A program made the translations under genes and the position numbers. This document shows positions 52,858 to 62,973 of a stretch of DNA of 64,000 nt, piece by piece (within the stretch, counting starts at the first letter, position 1; each line of letters starts with the position of its first letter). The notes beneath the pieces are model-generated. The model did no database searches. It was not told where the DNA came from and saw only the letters and a program-made list of their open reading frames with translations. The stretch comes from Geodermatophilus poikilotrophus (GTDB taxonomy: Bacteria; Actinomycetota; Actinomycetes; Mycobacteriales; Geodermatophilaceae). The stretch is taken from assembly GCF_900111455.1 (NCBI RefSeq), contig NZ_FOIE01000009.1, forward strand, positions 1 through 64,000, read 5' to 3'.

Positions 52858-54114
52858 GTGACCCGGACCGCCACCCCCTCCTCCCGCCGGGGGCTGCTCC
52901 TCGTCGGGACGGCGATCGTGCTGACCGGGCTGAACCTGCGGACGGCGGTCAACAGCGTCGGCCCGGTGCTGCAGGAGATCCAGGCCGGACTGGGCATCTC
53001 CAGCGGTCTCACCGGGCTGGTGACCAGCCTGCCGGTGATCTGCTTCGCCGCCATCGGCTTCGCCGGTCCCCCGCTGACCGCCCGGTTCCGCGACGGGCAC
53101 GTGCTGGCCGGGGCGCTGCTGGCGATGGCCGCGGGCCTGGTCCTGCGGGCGGTGGCCGGGGCGTTCTGGCTCTTCGTCGCCGGCACCGTGCTGGCGATGG
53201 TCGGCGGCGCCCTGGGCAACGTGCTGCTCCCCAGCCTGGTCAAGCGGTACTTCCCGACGCGCACCGGGCTGCTCGTGGGCGCCTACGGCACCGCGATGTC
53301 CGCGGGTGGGGCGGTGGCCTCGGTGTCGGCCGCACCGATCGCCCGGGCCGCCGGGGACGCCGGCTGGCGCTGGACGCTCGCGATCTGGGCGGTGCCCGCC
53401 CTGCTGGCGGCGCTGCCGTGGCTGGCCGTACGGCCGCGGGCGGGCACCTCGCGCGCCACGCACTCGGCGCTGCCGATGCGCGCGCTGGTGCGCAGCCCCA
53501 CGGCGGTCGCCCTGTCGGCCTTCTTCGGCCTCCAGGCGATGCAGGCCTACATCATCATCGGCTGGACGGCCCAGTACCTGCGCGACTCCGGGCTGGACGC
53601 CGCCACGGCCGGGCTGCTGCTCGGGGTCAACACCGTGGTCGTCGTGCCGCTCAACGCGATCGTCCCTCCGCTGGCGGTGCGTGCGCGCCTGCAGCGGCCG
53701 CTGCTGGTGGTCTTCAGCGCCTGCTACGTCGGCGGCTGGATCGGACTGATGCTCGCCCCGCGGACCGTCCCGTGGTTGTGGATGAGCCTGCTCGCGGTCG
53801 GCATGAGCACCTTCGCCATGGTGCTCGCGCTCATCGGCCTGCGCGCCCGCACGCCGGAGACCACCGCGGCCCTGTCCACCGTCGTCCAGGGGTGGGGGTA
53901 CGTGCTCGCCGGCGGCGGGCCGCTGCTGGTCGGCGTCCTGCTCGGGGCCACCGGCAGCTACGCCGGCATGTTCGTCCTCGCGCTCGCCGGCGTCGCAGCG
54001 CTGACCGCCACCGGCTGGCTGGCCACCCGAGAGCGGTTCGTCGACGACGAGGTGGCCGCCCGCGAGGTGGCCGGGGCGGTCAGCGAGCCGGACGCCGCGT
54101 CTCGGCCCGGGTGA
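52858..54114 (+). CDS. CynX/NimT-family MFS transporter
   Basis: 418 residues, 12 helices, GTG start. Seen: [27 protein letters not shown] (the family's opening signature), [60 protein letters not shown] and a second half with [24 protein letters not shown]. Relatives export cyanate, 2-nitroimidazole or unknown compounds; no substrate is assigned here. Its last 35 bases overlap the 3' end of dcd on the other strand. Confidence 0.87.
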   Translation: MTRTATPSSRRGLLLVGTAIVLTGLNLRTAVNSVGPVLQEIQAGLGISSGLTGLVTSLPVICFAAIGFAGPPLTARFRDGHVLAGALLAMAAGLVLRAVAGAFWLFVAGTVLAMVGGALGNVLLPSLVKRYFPTRTGLLVGAYGTAMSAGGAVASVSAAPIARAAGDAGWRWTLAIWAVPALLAALPWLAVRPRAGTSRATHSALPMRALVRSPTAVALSAFFGLQAMQAYIIIGWTAQYLRDSGLDAATAGLLLGVNTVVVVPLNAIVPPLAVRARLQRPLLVVFSACYVGGWIGLMLAPRTVPWLWMSLLAVGMSTFAMVLALIGLRARTPETTAALSTVVQGWGYVLAGGGPLLVGVLLGATGSYAGMFVLALAGVAALTATGWLATRERFVDDEVAAREVAGAVSEPDAASRPG

Positions 54115-54670
54115 AGTTCCGGAAGGACCGCGACGGCGTCGGGCCGCGCTGGTCCTGGTAGCGGGAGCCGTAGACCGCCGAGCCGTACGGGTGCTCGGCC
54201 GGGGTGGTCAGCTGGAACAGGCAGAGCTGGCCGATCTTCATGCCGGGCCAGAGCGTGATCGGCAGGTTGGCCACGTTGGACAGCTCCAGGGTGATGTGCC
54301 CGGAGAAGCCCGGGTCGACGAAGCCGGCCGTGGAGTGGGTGAGCAGGCCCAGCCGCCCCAGCGAGCTCTTGCCCTCCAGGCGCGCGGCCACGTCGTCGGG
54401 GATGGTGACGACCTCGAGCGTGGAGCCGAGCACGAACTCGCCCGGGTGCAGCACGAACGGCTCGTCGCCGTCGGGCTCGACCAGGGTGGTCAGGTCGTCC
54501 TGCTGCTGGGCGGGGTCGATGTGGGTGTACCGCGCGTTGTTGAACACCCGGAAGAAGCGGTCCAGCCGGACGTCGATGCTCGAGGGCTGCACCAGCGCCT
54601 TGTCATAGGGCTCGATGCCCAGGCGGCCCTCGGAGATCGCGGCCGTGATGTCGCGGTCGGACAGCAGCAT
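54080..54670 (-). CDS. dcd: dCTP deaminase, probably bifunctional dCTP deaminase/dUTPase
   Basis: 196 residues from ATG at 54668-54670, the start of homology ([21 protein letters not shown]); the frame is open far upstream but only as antisense of the protease gene. Seen: [82 protein letters not shown], and [17 protein letters not shown]. The sequence is very close to the mycobacterial bifunctional DCD-DUT, which makes dUMP directly from dCTP. The 3' end overlaps the MFS gene by 35 bp. Confidence 0.93.
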   Translation of the reverse strand: MLLSDRDITAAISEGRLGIEPYDKALVQPSSIDVRLDRFFRVFNNARYTHIDPAQQQDDLTTLVEPDGDEPFVLHPGEFVLGSTLEVVTIPDDVAARLEGKSSLGRLGLLTHSTAGFVDPGFSGHITLELSNVANLPITLWPGMKIGQLCLFQLTTPAEHPYGSAVYGSRYQDQRGPTPSRSFRNFTRAETRRPAR

Positions 54671-54823
54671 GCGGCGGAGTCTAGGGACCGCCCCGCTCAC
54701 CACTCCGGGCGAATCCGGCCGGCGGACCCTCAACCGCGCGGCCGGGCGCGCCGATCCCCTCCCGCCGGCTCCCGCCTGGGCCGGCTCTGACCCGGGCCGT
54801 GGTCCCGGTGGAGTGGAGGGTCC

Positions 54824-57574
54824 GTGTCCCAGTCCCGAGGAGCGCCGCTGCGTCGCGGCGCCCTGGCGGTCGTGCTCGTCTCCGCCTGGGTGGCCGGCTA
54901 CGCCGGCGCCGCGGCCTACAGCGCACTCGCGCTCGCCGCCGTGCCGGTGGTCTCCGACTTCGGCCCTGGCGACGGGCTGACCCGCTACGTGCTCAGCGCC
55001 GACGAGGGTGTCGCGCCGGCCGACCTGGTCCGAGCGGTCGCCCTCGCCGACGGCGTCGTCAACGCCCAGCCGGTCGGGTCCGACCGCGCCCTGGTGGCGA
55101 CCGAGGGCCTGGCGCCGCACCACCTGGAGGCGCTGCCCGGTGTCGCCGACGCCGAGTACTCGCCGGTGGTGCCCGTGGCCGCCGGCACGGTCACCGACCC
55201 CTACTGGCCGCAGTACGGCTGGAACCTGGAGAACACCGGCGTCAACGCCTACAACCAGCCGGCACGGGTCGACGCGGACGACGACGTCACCACCGGCTGG
55301 GAGGCCGGCACGGGCGAGGGAGTGGTCGTCGCCGTCGTCGACACCGGCTACGACTCCGACCACCCCGACCTGGCCGGCGCCCTGTGGACCAACCCCGCCG
55401 AGCCGTGCGGCCCCATCGACCACGACGGCAACGGCAGGGCCGGTGACTGCCACGGCTGGAACTTCACCACCAACAGCGCCGACGTCGACAACGGGGCGGG
55501 CGGCACCCACGGGGCGAGCGTCGCCGGTGCCGTCGGCGCCCGCGCCGGCAACGGTCTGGGCACCGCGGGCGTGGCCCCCGACGTGACGATCATGCCGCTG
55601 GTCATCGGCAGCGGCGGCGGGGTGGACGTCGTCCTGGGCGCCGAGGCGATCCGGTACGCGGCCGACCACGGCGCCGACGTGGTCAACGCGTCCTGGGGCG
55701 GGGCCTTCGGCGGGTGGGCGCTCGACAACCTGCGCTCGGCCGTCGCCTACGCCGAGTCCAAGGGCGTGGTCGTCGTCGTCGCGGCCGGCAACGACGCCGC
55801 GGACCGGGACGCCGCCCCGCTGTACCCGGCCAGTCTCACCGAGGCCAACGTCGTCACCGCCGGCTCCTCGACCGCGGCGGACACCCGGAGCGACTTCTCC
55901 GCGTGGGGCGCCGGCTCGGTCGACCTCTTCGCGCCGGGCACGATCGTGTTCACCACGTGGAACGACGGCGGCTACCGGCTGATCAACGGGACGTCGATCG
56001 CCTCCCCGCAGGTGGCCGGCGCGGTGGCGCTGTACCGGCAGGCGATGCCGGGCGCGACGCCGCGGCAGCTGCGCCAGGCCCTGCTCGAGGACGTCGACCC
56101 GGTGGCCGCGTTCGCCGGGCGGTCGGTCACCGGTGGCCGGCTGTCGCTGAGCCGTCTGCCGGCCCGCGCCGCGGACACCGTCTCCTACACCTTCACCTCG
56201 ATGACCGCGCCGGCCGGCGTCGTCACCCCGCGCGTGGCCGCCACCGGCCCGGCCGCAGCGGGCGACTACGGCGTCACGCTGGGCCTGGGCATGGAGCACG
56301 AGGGCGAGGTCTGGGCCGTCTCCGGCGCCGAGCTCACCGTCGGCGGCACCACGCTGGCGACCGACGACACCGGGACGGCGCGTTTCCCGCTCGGCCACGC
56401 GGCCGGTCCGGCCGATCTGCCCCTGTCCCCCTCCGTGGAGCTCGGCGACGGCCGCTACGTGCTCACCGTCCGGCTCGACCGCGACGGCACGGCCGTCGGG
56501 CGCACCTACGCCGCTCCGCTGGTCGTCGGGACGACGGCGGCTCCCGCGCCGGGCGGGACCGGGAACACCCCGGGCAGCGGCCCGTCGGGCTCGTCCGGCT
56601 CCGGCTCGTCGGGGTCGTCCGGGTCCGGCGCGGGCGACCCGGGCTCGGGGAGCTCCGGGACCGGCGGGACGGACCGGTCCGCCTCCGGTGGCAGCGGCCC
56701 GAACGGCACCGGGACGGGCGGCACCGGGACCGGCAGCTCCGGCTCCGGTGGCAGCGGCTCCGGTGGCAGCGGCTCCGAGGGCAGCGGCTCCGAGGGCAGC
56801 GGCTCGAAGGGCAGTCCGACCGGTGGCTCCGGCGGCAGCGGGTCCGGGGGGTCGGGTCCGACCGGCTCGGGGTCGGGTGGCGCCGGCAGCGGTGGCTCCG
56901 GCGACCCGGGTGCACCGTCCGGCCGCACGACGCCCGTCGTGCCGGACGTGCCCTCGGGCACCCGGACGCCGACGTCCCCGGACGCCCCCAGCGGGTCCGG
57001 CGACCCGGGCGGCTCCAGCAGCCCGACCCCGGGCGGGCAGAACGTCTACCCGTCGGTCGGCCCGTTCGGGATCACCTCGCTGAGCCCTGCCCGGGTCGGC
57101 ACGGCCGGCGGCACCCTGGTGACCATCACCGGCGCGGCCCTGCCATCGGGCCCGCGCGTCCGCATCGGGGACAGCGCGGCGGCGACCGTGGTCCGCTCGT
57201 CGGCGACCCAGGTCGTCGTCCAGGTGCCCGCCCGGGCCGCGGGCGTGTACGACGTGCACGTCTTCGCCCCCGACGGCCGGCACTCGGTGCTCACCGCGGC
57301 GCTGACCTACACCGCCCCCACCGGCGGGACGGCGCCCGGCGGCAGCACGCCGGGCGGCTCGGGCGGTGGGTCCGGCACCGGTGGCGGCGCGCCCGGCGGC
57401 GGTGGCGGTGCCGGCGGCGGCAGCGACGGCTCCGCGGGCGCCGGCGGCGGCTCCTCGTCCGACGTGCGCACCGGCCCCGGCGGGCTGCGGCTCGTCCGGA
57501 GCGCGGTCTTCGCCGGGCTGCGGACGGTCTGGTCGACCGACTGCTCGGTGTCCTGCCGCGGGATCCGCGTCTGA
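54824..57574 (+). CDS. Secreted subtilisin-like serine protease (S8) with IPT/TIG domain
   Basis: 916 residues, GTG start with GGAGGG 5 bases upstream. Order: signal peptide (about 9-40), an inhibitor-I9-like propeptide (50-118), S8 catalytic domain with triad Asp173 ([10 protein letters not shown]), His229 (GGTHGASV) and Ser391 ([13 protein letters not shown]), oxyanion Asn323 in AAGND. A beta-rich domain (455-565) is followed by a long Gly/Ser linker (about 575-740), an IPT/TIG domain (about 745-832, [14 protein letters not shown]), a second Gly linker and a basic tail ending in CSVSC. No sortase signal or C-terminal helix, so release into the medium is likely. Triad complete. Confidence 0.9.
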   Translation: MSQSRGAPLRRGALAVVLVSAWVAGYAGAAAYSALALAAVPVVSDFGPGDGLTRYVLSADEGVAPADLVRAVALADGVVNAQPVGSDRALVATEGLAPHHLEALPGVADAEYSPVVPVAAGTVTDPYWPQYGWNLENTGVNAYNQPARVDADDDVTTGWEAGTGEGVVVAVVDTGYDSDHPDLAGALWTNPAEPCGPIDHDGNGRAGDCHGWNFTTNSADVDNGAGGTHGASVAGAVGARAGNGLGTAGVAPDVTIMPLVIGSGGGVDVVLGAEAIRYAADHGADVVNASWGGAFGGWALDNLRSAVAYAESKGVVVVVAAGNDAADRDAAPLYPASLTEANVVTAGSSTAADTRSDFSAWGAGSVDLFAPGTIVFTTWNDGGYRLINGTSIASPQVAGAVALYRQAMPGATPRQLRQALLEDVDPVAAFAGRSVTGGRLSLSRLPARAADTVSYTFTSMTAPAGVVTPRVAATGPAAAGDYGVTLGLGMEHEGEVWAVSGAELTVGGTTLATDDTGTARFPLGHAAGPADLPLSPSVELGDGRYVLTVRLDRDGTAVGRTYAAPLVVGTTAAPAPGGTGNTPGSGPSGSSGSGSSGSSGSGAGDPGSGSSGTGGTDRSASGGSGPNGTGTGGTGTGSSGSGGSGSGGSGSEGSGSEGSGSKGSPTGGSGGSGSGGSGPTGSGSGGAGSGGSGDPGAPSGRTTPVVPDVPSGTRTPTSPDAPSGSGDPGGSSSPTPGGQNVYPSVGPFGITSLSPARVGTAGGTLVTITGAALPSGPRVRIGDSAAATVVRSSATQVVVQVPARAAGVYDVHVFAPDGRHSVLTAALTYTAPTGGTAPGGSTPGGSGGGSGTGGGAPGGGGGAGGGSDGSAGAGGGSSSDVRTGPGGLRLVRSAVFAGLRTVWSTDCSVSCRGIRV
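56747..56806 (+). repeat. Tandem 15-bp coding repeat in the protease linker
   Basis: Four units of 15 bases (56747-56761, 56762-56776, 56777-56791, 56792-56806) encoding GGSGS or EGSGS. Part of a longer Gly/Ser-rich linker; a likely site of length variation. Confidence 0.85.
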
Positions 57575-57590
57575 CGCGAGGGCTTCCCCC

Positions 57591-57628
57591 CGGGCCACCG
57601 GCCGGACCCCCGTCCGGCCGGTGGCCCG
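57591..57628 (+). terminator. Perfect 17-bp hairpin after the protease gene
   Basis: Arms 57591-57607 and 57612-57628 are exact reverse complements (CGGGCCACCGGCCGGAC) around a CCCC loop, 16 bases after the stop. Confidence 0.8.
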
Positions 57629-57942
57629 GTCGCTCCCCGGAGCGACGTGCCGACCGGGACGCCGGCCGTCGGACAGGGGACGAGGCGTCCACCCGCGGGG
57701 AGGCCCTCGCTCGAGACACGGGCGCGACCGGCGGCACGCCGGCCCCCGGAGCTCCGACGCCACCGTCCTGCCCCGGCCGCCGAGCGGCTGCGCTCGGCGG
57801 CGACCGCCTCCTGGCAGCGGTGCGCCGTTGACCCGGGGGTACCGTCCCGTCCCGGTGGTCGGCCACGCCGGGGTACCGGGTCCGACGGGCGTCCGGTCCG
57901 CGTCGGGGGGCCGAGGAGCAGCACGCGGAGGTGGGCCGGCAC
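57629..57942. other. Intergenic stretch without recognised gene
   Basis: 314 bp between the protease terminator and the kinase start. Very GC-rich; no small coding frame, tRNA, riboswitch or clear promoter was recognised. It ends in GGAGGTGGG, the ribosome-binding site of the kinase gene. Confidence 0.5.
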
Positions 57943-60684
57943 GTGAGCGCAGGGCCCTCCCCGTCCCCGGCCCCGGGGGACGACGAGCTCTTCCGTGACG
58001 GCGGCGGGAACGGCCGGCTGATGGCCGCCTTCGACTGGTCCGCCACGCCGGTGGGACCGGTCGGGAGTTGGCCGGCCAGCCTGCGGCACGCGGTGCGCAC
58101 CGTGCTGGTGTCGCGGTTCCCGATGATCCTGGCCTGGGGCCCCGGCTACACCCAGTTCTACAACGACGCGTACGCGACCCTGATCGGCACCAAGCACCCC
58201 GGCGCCATCGGCGACGACCTCCGGGTGACCCTCGCCGAGGGCTGGGCGGCGCTGCAGGAGCCGGTGGAGCACGCCATGGCCGCCCGCGAGGCGTCCTGGA
58301 TCCCGCAGCTGCTGCTGCTGCTGGAGCGCGCCGGCTACCGCGAGGAGACCTACTTCACCGTCTCCCACGCCCCGGCCTACGGCGACGACGGCCGGGTCGC
58401 GGGCATGCACGCGGTCTGCACCGAGGTCACCCGGCAGGTGCTGGCCGAGCGCCGGCAGCGGCTCCTGCACGACGTCGCATCCTCGACCGGGGAGCTGGCC
58501 GACGAGACGGCCACGGTGACGGCGATGACCGCAGCGCTGGCCGGCGACCTCCTCGACGCGCCCTTCGCCGCCGTCTACCTCGACACCCCCGGCACCCCCG
58601 GGTTGCGCCGAGCCGCCACGATCGGCTGCGACCCCGGGCTGCTCCCGGAGGTGGCCGCCTCGCCCGGCGAGCTGCTGCCCTCGGCGGTGGCCGCCCTGGG
58701 CCTCACCGGCGGGCCCTTCGGCGACCCGGTCACCGAGGCCGCCGTGCTGCCCCTGGGCGCCCCGGACGGCGACGGCGTGGGCGCGCTGGTCGTCGGCCTG
58801 AACCCCAACCGGGCGCTGGACGAGGAGTACCGCTCCTTCCACGAGCTGCTGGCCGGCCAGTTGACCGCCGCGGTCCGCAACGCGCGCGCCTACGCCGAGG
58901 AGCGCGCGCGGGCGGAGGCGCTGGCCGAGCTGGACCAGGCCAAGACGGCGTTCTTCGCCAACGTCAGCCACGAGCTGCGCACCCCGCTCACCCTGCTGCT
59001 CGGCCCGATCGCCGACACGCTCGCCGCGGACGGCCCGGCCCTGCCGGGCGACGTCCGCGAGTCGCTCACCCTGGCGCTGCGCAACGGGCAGCGCCTGCAG
59101 CGGCTGGTCAACGACCTGCTGGAGTTCGTGAGCATCGAGGCCGGCCGGGCGTCGGCGGTGCGGGTGCAGACCGACGTGGCCGCCTACACCGCCGAGCTGG
59201 CCGGCGTGCTGCGGGCCGCGGCCGAGCGCGCCGGCCTGCGGCTCACCGTCGACTGCCCGCCGCTGGGCAGGCCGGCGTACGTCGACCCGCGGATGTGGGA
59301 GAAGGTCGTCCTCAACCTGGTCGCCAACGCGGTGAAGTACACCTTCGTGGGCGGCATCGACGTCGTGCTCCGGGCCGACGGCGACGATCTGGTGCTGCGG
59401 GTGTCCGACACCGGGGTCGGGATCCCCGCCGACGAGCTGCCACGCCTGTTCGAGCGGTTCCACCGCGGCGTCGGGACCGCCGCGCGCAGCCGGGAGGGCA
59501 GCGGGCTGGGTCTGGCCCTCGTGCGCGAGCTGGTCGCCCTGCACGGCGGCGAGGTGCGCGCCAGCAGCGAGCCCGGCGCCGGGAGCACCTTCACGGTCCG
59601 GGTCCCCTTCGGGGAACCCGACGCCCCGGCCGGTGCGCCGGCCGTCCCCTCGGCCTCCTCGCGCGGCGGCGTGGTGACCCCGTGGGACGACGTCGCGGAC
59701 GGCGCAGGCCCGCGGACGCCGGCCAGCAGCCCCGGCACCAGCGTCCTGGTCGTGGACGACAACGCCGACATGCGCGCCTACCTGACGCGGCTGCTGTCGC
59801 CGATCTGGTCCGTCCGGACGGCGGCCAACGGCCAGGAGGCACTCGACGCCGTGCGGGCCGCGCGGCCCGACGTCGTCGTGACCGACGTGATGATGCCCGG
59901 GCTGGACGGCTTCGACCTGCTGCGAGCCCTGCGGGCCGACCCCGCCCTGCGCGGCGTCCCGGTGGTCATGCTCACCGCCCGCGCCGGCCAGGAGGCCGCC
60001 GTGGAGGGGTTCGACGCCGGGGTGGACGACTACCTGGCCAAGCCGTTCGAGTCCGCCGAGCTGATCGGGCGGCTGCGCGCCGTCGTTGAGCGCGCCGCCG
60101 GGCGCGCGACCGGTGCCCGCCCCGCCGACCGCGGCGCGGAGCTCCCGGCCGGCCCGGCTGCGGCCGACGGGGACGAGGCGCCCTCGGTGCCGCCCCGCCC
60201 GCGCCCGCCGATGACCCCGGCGGCGGCCGCGCCCGCCGCCGGGGACCGGGCTGCGCAGCCGGGCTCCGGAGCCCCCGCGCGGACCGCCGTCCGCCGGCAC
60301 TGGCGCTTCCCGGCCACCACGTCGTCCGTCCCGGCGCTGCGCCGGCGGCTGTGGGCCGTGTTCGCCGACGCCGGCCTCGACGAGGACCTCGCCTACGACC
60401 TCGTGCTGGCGGCGTGCGAGGCGGCCACGAACGCGATCGAACACGCCCAGGACCCCACCGAGCCGGCGATCGACGTCCGGGCCGAGGTCGCCGGCGGCCG
60501 GGTGGAGGTCGCCGTCCGCGACTACGGCCGGTGGCGGGAGCGGGTGCCGAGCATGGACCGGGGCCGCGGCTCGATGCTGATGAGCGTCGCCGGGGACGTC
60601 ACGGCGACGCCCAGTCCGGCCGGCACGACCGTCGTCATCCGCGCGGGCGGCCCCCCGCTCCCCTCCGACCGGGCGCTCGGGTAG
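57943..60684 (+). CDS. Hybrid sensor histidine kinase / response regulator fused to an RsbW-like ATPase
   Basis: 913 residues from GTG at 57943, 11 bases after GGAGG (a GTG at 57931 overlaps that site). Order: PAS-like sensor (about 25-150, [24 protein letters not shown]), GAF-like domain (about 165-315), HisKA with His343 ([12 protein letters not shown]), HATPase with [31 protein letters not shown] and [13 protein letters not shown], receiver domain with Asp648 (VVTDVMMPG) and Lys in YLAKPF, then a Pro/Ala linker and a second ATPase domain (about 790-905) of the RsbW/SpoIIAB anti-sigma type with [15 protein letters not shown] (Asn830). No membrane helix: a soluble kinase. The last domain suggests output through partner switching. 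Confidence 0.9.
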   Translation: MSAGPSPSPAPGDDELFRDGGGNGRLMAAFDWSATPVGPVGSWPASLRHAVRTVLVSRFPMILAWGPGYTQFYNDAYATLIGTKHPGAIGDDLRVTLAEGWAALQEPVEHAMAAREASWIPQLLLLLERAGYREETYFTVSHAPAYGDDGRVAGMHAVCTEVTRQVLAERRQRLLHDVASSTGELADETATVTAMTAALAGDLLDAPFAAVYLDTPGTPGLRRAATIGCDPGLLPEVAASPGELLPSAVAALGLTGGPFGDPVTEAAVLPLGAPDGDGVGALVVGLNPNRALDEEYRSFHELLAGQLTAAVRNARAYAEERARAEALAELDQAKTAFFANVSHELRTPLTLLLGPIADTLAADGPALPGDVRESLTLALRNGQRLQRLVNDLLEFVSIEAGRASAVRVQTDVAAYTAELAGVLRAAAERAGLRLTVDCPPLGRPAYVDPRMWEKVVLNLVANAVKYTFVGGIDVVLRADGDDLVLRVSDTGVGIPADELPRLFERFHRGVGTAARSREGSGLGLALVRELVALHGGEVRASSEPGAGSTFTVRVPFGEPDAPAGAPAVPSASSRGGVVTPWDDVADGAGPRTPASSPGTSVLVVDDNADMRAYLTRLLSPIWSVRTAANGQEALDAVRAARPDVVVTDVMMPGLDGFDLLRALRADPALRGVPVVMLTARAGQEAAVEGFDAGVDDYLAKPFESAELIGRLRAVVERAAGRATGARPADRGAELPAGPAAADGDEAPSVPPRPRPPMTPAAAAPAAGDRAAQPGSGAPARTAVRRHWRFPATTSSVPALRRRLWAVFADAGLDEDLAYDLVLAACEAATNAIEHAQDPTEPAIDVRAEVAGGRVEVAVRDYGRWRERVPSMDRGRGSMLMSVAGDVTATPSPAGTTVVIRAGGPPLPSDRALG

Positions 60685-60699
60685 TCTCGGCAGGACCCT

Positions 60700-60770
60700 G
60701 CGGGTGTAGTTCAATGGCAGAACATCAGCTTCCCAAGCTGACAGTGCGAGTTCGATTCTCGTCACCCGCT
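60700..60770 (+). tRNA. tRNA-Gly (anticodon CCC)
   Basis: 71-nt cloverleaf: acceptor GCGGGTG / CACCCGC, anticodon stem TCAGC / GCTGA with loop TTCCCAA (anticodon CCC), T-arm GCGAG-TTCGATT-CTCGT. CCA is not encoded. It begins 15 bases after the kinase stop codon. Confidence 0.95.
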
Positions 60771-60929
60771 CTCCGCCTCCGGGCTGCCCGGCCGGTCGAC
60801 CAGCCGGCGTCCCCGCTCATCAGCCGTACCGGCCGGGACGTGTGGACCGAGGAGCTCCGGCCGCTCCCCGGCCCGCTCACGCGGTGACGTCCGCCCCGGT
60901 CGGCCCGTCACCCGATCCGGTCACGACCC

Positions 60930-60954
60930 GTTTGCCGGGAGGACGACCGGGCAC
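60930..60954 (+). promoter_or_regulatory. Candidate SigB/SigF-type promoter
   Basis: GTTT (60930-60933) and GGGCAC (60949-60954) separated by 15 bases, resembling GTTT-N14-16-GGGTAT. Lies 36 bases before the membrane protein start. One or two mismatches; tentative. Confidence 0.35.
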
Positions 60955-60990
60955 CGGTGCCGGGCCCTGTGTCGTCCACGAGGAGACGTG

Positions 60991-61641
60991 ATGACCGAGC
61001 CCGACCGCACCCGCACCGACCTGCACGCCCGGACCGCTCCGGCCGCGCCCACCGGCGCGGCGGCACCGGAGGGAGCCCGCGCCACCCGGGGTGCCGCCCG
61101 GGACGCCGTGGACGCCCAGCACGCGCGCTACGGCGGCATCAAGTGCGGCGCGGCGTTCTTCGGCTGGCTGTCGGCCAACGGCCTGGCCGTGCTGTTGCTG
61201 GCGATCCTCTCGGCGGCGGGCGTCGCCTTCGGCCTGACCCAGGTGGACAGCGCGGACGAGGCAGCCCGGCAGGCCGCCACCATCGGCCTCACCGGCGGCA
61301 TCGCCCTCCTGGTGGTGCTGTTCCTGGCCTACCTCGCCGGCGGCTACGTGGCCGGCCGGATGGCCCGCTTCGACGGCCCCCGCCAGGGCCTGGCCGTGTG
61401 GCTCATCGGCCTCGTGGTCGTCGCCGTCCTCGCTCTGCTCGGCGTGGTCCTGGGTGCGCAGTACAACGTGCTGTCCCAGCTGAACCTGCCGAGCATCCCG
61501 GTCAGCGGCAGCACCGCCACCACCGCCGGGGTCGTCGCCGGGGTCGCCGCTGCGGTCGTCTCCCTGCTCGGCGCGCTCCTCGGCGGCGGGCTCGGCACCC
61601 GCTACCACCGCAGGATCGACCGCGTGGGCTTCACCGCCTGA
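60991..61641 (+). CDS. Four-helix membrane protein of unknown function
   Basis: 216 residues from ATG at 60991 with AGGAG 5 bases upstream. About 55 residues of Ala/Thr/Arg-rich cytoplasmic N-terminus, then HARYGGIKCGAAFFGWLSANGLAVLLLAIL and three more hydrophobic segments (about 100-122, 133-155, 183-205), ending GLGTRYHRRIDRVGF. The KxGAxFFGWL opening and glycine-rich helices recall the TIGR04086/DUF-type small membrane proteins of actinomycetes. Function unknown; a stress-type promoter is possible upstream. Confidence 0.75.
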   Translation: MTEPDRTRTDLHARTAPAAPTGAAAPEGARATRGAARDAVDAQHARYGGIKCGAAFFGWLSANGLAVLLLAILSAAGVAFGLTQVDSADEAARQAATIGLTGGIALLVVLFLAYLAGGYVAGRMARFDGPRQGLAVWLIGLVVVAVLALLGVVLGAQYNVLSQLNLPSIPVSGSTATTAGVVAGVAAAVVSLLGALLGGGLGTRYHRRIDRVGFTA

Positions 61642-61680
61642 CCGCACCGCCGGTCCCTCCGGCGCGACGATGCGGGCCGG

Positions 61681-61917
61681 CTACGACCGGTCGACCTGCG
61701 GAGCGGTCTGCTCGACGACCGGTGCGCCCCCGACGGCCGACCCGTTGTCCTGCACCGCCTGACTGCACCGCGGGACGAGCAGCAGGACCCCCAGCACGAT
61801 CGCCAGTCCGGCGAGGAAGGTGCCGACGACGACGCCCCTGCCCCGGCGTCCCCGGGCGCTCGGCCGCTCCTCGCCGGAGCGGTCCTCGCCGGGAGGTCGT
61901 GGGTCGGATGTCGGCAT
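61681..61917 (-). CDS. Small single-pass membrane protein (78 aa)
   Basis: 78 residues from ATG at 61915-61917 with a strong GGAGGAG site. A charged, Arg/Pro/Glu-rich N-terminus (1-27) is followed by one helix VVVGTFLAGLAIVLGVLLLV (about 29-48) and a short C-terminal part with one cysteine (PRCSQAVQDNG). Not recognised. Convergent with the membrane protein at 60991, 39 bases between stops. Confidence 0.7.
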   Translation of the reverse strand: MPTSDPRPPGEDRSGEERPSARGRRGRGVVVGTFLAGLAIVLGVLLLVPRCSQAVQDNGSAVGGAPVVEQTAPQVDRS

Positions 61918-62048
61918 GGTCGGCTCCTCCGTCGGCCCCGTCGCGCGCTGCTCGCGCACGACTGCCCTGCCCCGCAGGCACGGTGCCCATGCACGCGCCG
62001 CCCGCCCGTAGGCTGCGCGGCAGCCGGAGTCGGAGGGGGCGAGCGGCC

Positions 62049-62849
62049 GTGCGACCGTCCCCGGACGCCCAGCAGGACCCCGCACCGGTGGTCGCGCGGC
62101 TGCGCGCGGCGGGTTGCGTCTTCGCCGAGGAGGAGGCCGCCGAGCTGCTGGCCGCCGCGACCGGCCCCGCGCACCTCGCGTCGCTGCTGGGCCGGCGGGT
62201 CGCCGGCGAGCCGCTGGAGCTGGTGCTCGGCTGGACGACGTTCTGCGGCCTGCGCGTCGCCGTGGAGCCCGGCGTCTTCGTGCCCCGCCAGCGGACCGCC
62301 CTGCTGGTCGAGCGGGCGGTCGCGCTGCTGCGGGACACCCCCCGGACGCCGCTGGTGGTCGACCTGTGCTGCGGGTCCGGCGCGGTCGGCCTGGCGGTGG
62401 CCACCGCCCTCGGCGCGGTCGAGCTGCACGCGGCCGACGTCGACCCGGTCGCCGTCCGCTGCGCCCGACGCAACCTCGCAGGGGTCGGCGGCCGGGTGCA
62501 CCGGGGGGACCTCTACGCCTCCCTGCCGGCGGGGCTGCGCGGGCGGGTCGACCTGCTGGCGGTCAACGCGCCCTACGTGCCCAGCGCCGCCGTGGCGCTG
62601 ATGCCGCCCGAAGCGCGCGACCACGAGCCGCGCACCGCGCTGGACGGCGGTCCCGACGGCACCGACCTGCAGCGCCGGGTCGCGGCCGGAGCGCGGCACT
62701 GGCTGGGACCGGGCGGATCGCTGGTCGTGGAGACCAGCGTGCGCCAGGCGCCGCGCACCGTCGCCGCCGTCGAGGGCGGGGGGTTGCGCGCGGTGCTGGT
62801 GCGGGACGACGAACGGGACGCGACGGTCGTCGTCGGGAGCGCGTGTTGA
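62049..62849 (+). CDS. Putative protein N5-glutamine methyltransferase (PrmC-like)
   Basis: SAM-dependent methyltransferase of 266 residues from GTG at 62049, with GGAGGGGG 10 bases upstream; an ATG at 61989 gives a longer form without conserved sequence. Seen: N-terminal helical domain, GEPLELVLGWTTFCGLRVAVEPGVFVPRQRT, SAM motif VVDLCCGSGAVGLAVATALG, and the substrate motif NAPYVPS in place of the NPPY of HemK/PrmC. The NAPY variant marks a PrmC paralogue subfamily whose target is not established. Divergent from the small membrane gene. Confidence 0.82.
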   Translation: MRPSPDAQQDPAPVVARLRAAGCVFAEEEAAELLAAATGPAHLASLLGRRVAGEPLELVLGWTTFCGLRVAVEPGVFVPRQRTALLVERAVALLRDTPRTPLVVDLCCGSGAVGLAVATALGAVELHAADVDPVAVRCARRNLAGVGGRVHRGDLYASLPAGLRGRVDLLAVNAPYVPSAAVALMPPEARDHEPRTALDGGPDGTDLQRRVAAGARHWLGPGGSLVVETSVRQAPRTVAAVEGGGLRAVLVRDDERDATVVVGSAC

Positions 62850-62973
62850 GATCGTCACTCTCCGCTGTGACACACGCGGTCACCATTCGGAACGGATCAG
62901 TCACGCGCTGACCTGGGGAGACACGGGCCCTTGGTCCCTGCCGCCCCGCAACGGGGGGGTACACGATCGCCGC

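Noticed and set aside
50425..53463. Open minus-strand frame of about 1000 codons opposite the iron-sulfur oxidoreductase and MFS genes
   Set aside because: Composition is Arg/Gly/His/Asp-rich shadow sequence with no domain; it exists because stops are rare in GC-rich antisense frames.
56747..56806. Possible CRISPR-like or structural repeat array
   Set aside because: Units are 15 bp, contiguous and in frame, coding for a Gly/Ser linker; no spacers.
54671..57763. Upstream extension of the dcd frame over 1000 codons, opposite the protease gene
   Set aside because: No homology before MLLSDRD; the antisense protease has a full catalytic triad and proper start.
57307..60765. 1152-codon minus-strand frame opposite the hybrid kinase
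   Set aside because: Shadow of the kinase gene; low-complexity, no recognisable motif, and kinase domains are clear on the plus strand.
62957..62962. GGGTAC as a SigB-type -10 box before the universal stress gene
   Set aside because: No fitting -35 element, and the start codon would follow the transcription start by only a few bases.
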